DNA from: Atopsyche davidsoni
Taxonomy: Eukaryota; Arthropoda; Insecta; Trichoptera; Hydrobiosidae
Assembly (NCBI GenBank): GCA_022113835.1
Contig: JAILWY010000002.1
Coordinates: 9,712,501-9,776,500 of the forward strand
Length of the DNA stretch: 64,000 nucleotides
Direction: 5' to 3'
Under the pieces are notes generated by a model. That model saw only the letters and a list, made by a program, of their open reading frames with translations. It was not told the origin of the DNA and did no database searches. A program made the translations under genes and the position numbers. Below, piece after piece: positions 60,601 to 64,000 of this stretch; within the stretch, counting starts at the first letter, position 1; each line of letters opens with the position of its first letter.

Positions 60601-62855
60601 CTTTTTTTTACCTGGTTTAGTTTAAATGCTGTTCAAAGTAATATCATGAATTATTTTTTTAAAACGATATGCATAAAATAAATTAAATGTTAATTTAATC
60701 GACTCGTCAATTTAACTTGATATTTTCTGTTAGCGAACTTATTGAAACTGGAGATTCACAATAAATTATGAAAACCAAGCCGTTATTTATATATATAAAA
60801 TAAATTAATGTTTATTCTGACACAGAGGGTATTTTGAATATTTTAAAAGTATAAAACAGTGTTACAAAGCATATTTAAAAAAATTCAACTACAAAAATAT
60901 GCAAGGTATTTTATGTAAAATAATTATATTTGATTTTGTCAATTCTATTGGTATCTTAAGAAACTATGGTAAGAAATATGTTGAGGCGTCATTTTTTCAC
61001 TTCAACATATTATATTTAAATATAAATAAGCAGATATATCGATTCAAAAAAATAGCGTAGTTTTAGTATCTGACGTCATGCATAATAATCATTTGTTTTA
61101 TAAAGCCAGCCATTAATTGTTTTCGTTTAGATTCAGATAGCGGCCCCTCCCGCTGCGATTTCGTATTACACACAATAATAGTTTGGTTTGTCGAAAAACC
61201 ACCATTATAGTTGATGCCTTATCTAATTGCTACAGCCTTTCTAATATGGGAGGTTTCTCTGTGTGTTTGATTGAAAAACAAATGTGTTACGTACTTAAAA
61301 AAAAAAACTACGGTGTTTTTTAAAGAAACTGGCACAGTATAGTTTAGATTAAATCTTGATTGTTGATATGGTGGTTATAAATGCTCTCGAAAAACAGAAG
61401 CACATGTACTAGGTGACATTTTAAGTGTTAAACTTAAATTAATTGTTTAATTTAGGCATTTGTAGAATAAATAGTACCTACATCACAATCACGTGTGAAA
61501 GAAATACTAGAGAATTACCTCACATCGTCCGATTTTTTTAATCTCTGAGCGACCGACATTCATATTCAGTAAGTACAAACCAAATAGAAAAAAAAAAAAA
61601 AAAAAAACAAGTTAACATTTAGTTGAGTCTGTATGCTGATTGTTACAATTCCGAAATTTTCTTAATTCATAAAATTCATAGAAAATCTGCGTCAATAGGA
61701 GTTATAACAAAGAATTTCAATTTTTTAATTAAACATAACGACATTATACAACTTAAACAGAAGTCATGGCTTAAAATCCGAGAACCCATGGTCAATGAGT
61801 AAGCAAGAAAGCGAAAATAATAACCATCGACGCATAATAATAAATCTGTCTAACTTTTCTACTAAAACTTAAAATTACGATTGAATCTGACATTGCACTA
61901 TTTACAAGCAAATTTATAAACTTTCACCGTGTGTGTATCGATATGCTAAGTTACGTGTCATCGATGCGACCACGCTCACGTGCTGTAAGACACGTATCTT
62001 AAGTTTTCGATATGAAACGGTAACAAGCCTGGCATGTGAATGGATGTTAGTAGAGAACCTAATCGGAGCTCCCCGCGGAGAGGGCCCGAGCAGCCCCGCT
62101 GCGCGACTGCTTATCCTCTGCTGCGGCCTGCGTGAGGGATGAAGGTCCCTCGGCGGAGTGACTGCTCTCTTTGCGCTCACAAGAGGCTCCCGTGTTGCAC
62201 CAATAAAATTGACAGATGCACGATACGAAGCATTGTAAACTCGTGCAATGATGTACGGTGTGATTAAACTTTTTTAAAATATTACTTAAACAACTACGCG
62301 AGGCTCTTCAAATATATTAAATTATTTTAAATGCGTTGTTTGGTTGTCACATATTATATATATGATATATTCTTTTTTTATTACGAAAATCGTTTTAGGG
62401 CAAAGGGCAAATTACTGTAAATTTGAGACAACCTCATTAAAATACAAGGCAAAAAAAATGAAATAATAAATAAGTATAGATTTTCGTTCAGCGTCGAGTC
62501 AGTATAACAATTTTATTTTTATTTATTGGTACACTGATGTTGACGTTGATTATACCATTAGCAGAAAATATAAATAATAAAAATAGGTGTATAACATGCC
62601 AACTGTCAAGTAATATGCATAAAATATTTATATGCATTTATTGATCTTTAAAATTTTATAAAAATAAATGCTTTTGCAAATGGTTGTTTTTATTATTAAA
62701 GCAAAGTAAAAAAATGTTTATAAAACCCAAAAAATAAGCAATGAAATACTTATGATTACGTATAATATATTAATTAAATTATTTTTAATATAAAATATAT
62801 GCCTTAAAAGGATACAACGGTATGTTGATAAAGTTGTAGTAATTCTTATTATATA

Positions 62856-62889
<34 letters not shown>

Positions 62890-63110
62890 AACGCCTTTGG
62901 TGATTCATACGTAGATTTTAAGCCCAGCGAACTCTGCACGTTTTTATAACAAAGAAAACAAACAATTAAAAAAAATGTAACAAAAACAATAGAATCGGTT
63001 AAAATAATACAAAATATGAATGACACGCACGCTAAGTGTATAATTAATATTATACATATACAGTCGGATCTCAGTAATTAAAAATAAAAACAAATTTGAT
63101 GACTGCTATA
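60601..63110. other. Intergenic: AT-rich with one complex patch
   Basis: 61900-62230 is GC-richer and complex. A (TA)n microsatellite lies at 62850-62889 and an A19 run at about 61588. Nothing else recognised. Confidence 0.4.
62850..62889 (+). repeat. (TA)n microsatellite
   Basis: About 19 TA units with one C interruption. Confidence 0.9.
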
Positions 63111-63350
63111 GTATTTCATGTCACGCCTCGTGCAAGTAGGGAAACGATTGGTTACAATAATAATACCTCTTGGACTGGACATCGGCTTGAAACCTGACGT
63201 GTGATGTCTCCTCTGACAGCCTGGGCTCTGACAGACCGCTGCGGGACGTGATGATACGAGGAGTGAGAGTCCATGTCTAGAATGCTGGCCAGGAAACAGG
63301 GCTCACTCGACTATTGGAGTCGCTTACTATTATGATGTAGTATTTGTGTG
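63111..63350. promoter_or_regulatory. Complex block with paired HTH/MEIS sites
   Basis: Contains CTCTGACAG twice, placing the MEIS/Hth core TGACAG at 63214-63219 and 63229-63234. A candidate enhancer; autoregulation is speculative. Confidence 0.3.
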
Positions 63351-63509
63351 ATTTCGCTTTGATATATATAATAAAATATTTTTTTTAATTTCATAGTTTT
63401 TATACATGGCTATCTAAAATTGATTTAAATATATCTAAAATAATATTGTATTATATTTACATGATATTCACACGAAACGACCAGGAACCTAAAAACATAT
63501 TTTTATATG

Positions 63510-63519
63510 TTTATTTATT
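63510..63519 (-). terminator. Poly(A) signal for the candidate convergent gene
   Basis: Overlapping AATAAA hexamers on the minus strand downstream of the 63695 stop, with GTTCCTGGTCGTTTCGTGTG beyond. Confidence 0.3.
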
Positions 63520-63694
63520 GCATTCTAATGCCTTATTGTTTTCGGCCACAATTTCGACATATCGTATTAAGTTGTATTTTTGTAATGAACTGCATATAAT
63601 AGAATAATTCAGAGCACTTATAGGTTTTAGAATCTAGATCGTCTTTTCCTTGAATTCAGATCGTCTCCGCTTTCATCTCTATCAGCTCGTCTGT

Positions 63695-63905
63695 TCATTT
63701 TCTCATCAATCCTTGAATCCTTCTAAGAGAGGGAATATCTTTGAACTTCTGAATCGATGGCATTTGCATATTTTTATCGCATAGTTTACGGCTTTGAATA
63801 ATGCTTTCAGGCATTAAATACAGATCTGAAAAAATCCTTTTGTATGAGGAATAAAACGCTGGCATCCTCTCTCGAATTTTAAGCTTTGACACAACTATTG
63901 ATCCT
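63695..63905 (-). CDS. Candidate terminal exon of a convergent gene, unrecognised
   Basis: On the minus strand, TTTGTATATCAGCAG is followed by about 69 open codons to TGA at 63695-63697. The peptide is balanced and basic, with RERMPAFYSSYKRIFSDLYL and MPESIIQSRKL. AATAAATAAA (minus strand) lies at 63510-63519, about 180 bases after the stop, followed by GU-rich sequence. That is the arrangement expected of a last exon converging on hth. The protein family is not recognised. Confidence 0.35.
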
Positions 63906-64000
63906 CTGCTGATATACAAATAATTTTGTAATAAAAATCGTATATTTTTTACTTGAAATATATACAAATGATCTTCATTGTAAATTTTTATGACATAGTT

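Overview
The window is a piece of an insect genome, most likely a moth or butterfly (inference from the gene, the large AT-rich introns and the type of transposon debris). It carries the 3' end of one recognisable gene, homothorax (hth, the MEIS/PREP-type TALE homeobox gene), on the + strand. Two coding exons are certain. A 59-base exon at 30796-30854 encodes homeodomain helix 3 and the residues after it. The last coding exon, at 37223-37386, ends in the characteristic Hth C-terminus. Their split codons fit (one base plus two bases giving Val), so they are directly joinable. A GTAAGT donor lies 31 bases after the stop, and the next good acceptor is at 38766, so the 3'UTR is probably itself spliced. 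The terminal UTR exon would run from 38767 to a poly(A) signal between about 39.8 and 44.0 kb.

Layout. 1-30795 is intron: AT-rich filler alternating with blocks of complex, GC-richer sequence that are not coding and look like conserved regulatory elements. Some hold clean motif matches (SOX pair, YY1/Pho, Exd-Hox, X-box). 30855-37222 is the next intron, rich in similar blocks, with a pile-up of transposable elements just before the last coding exon. 37418-38766 is a UTR intron made largely of one mariner-derived element. 38767-about 43995 is the putative 3'UTR. Within it are four perfect seed matches to miR-iab-4-5p, one to iab-8-5p and one to iab-4-3p, a regulatory link known for hth in Drosophila. 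44-64 kb is intergenic, with a few unproven candidate exons (including a possible minus-strand terminal exon at 63695-63905), GC-rich conserved-looking blocks, G-rich tracts and repeats.

Mobile DNA. The most distinctive repeat is a family of foldback elements whose centre folds as a tRNA-like cloverleaf with B-box sequence, present at least eight times. One copy has become a perfect 115-bp palindrome. Another sits inside the mariner with a clean 12-bp target duplication. Three copies of a roughly 597-bp element with TTAA target sites (piggyBac-type MITE) are also present, along with a 5'-truncated non-LTR retrotransposon fragment with a 12-bp duplication. No CRISPR, rRNA or intact protein-coding transposon was seen. 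The exon for the first two homeodomain helices was not found, so it presumably lies upstream of the window.
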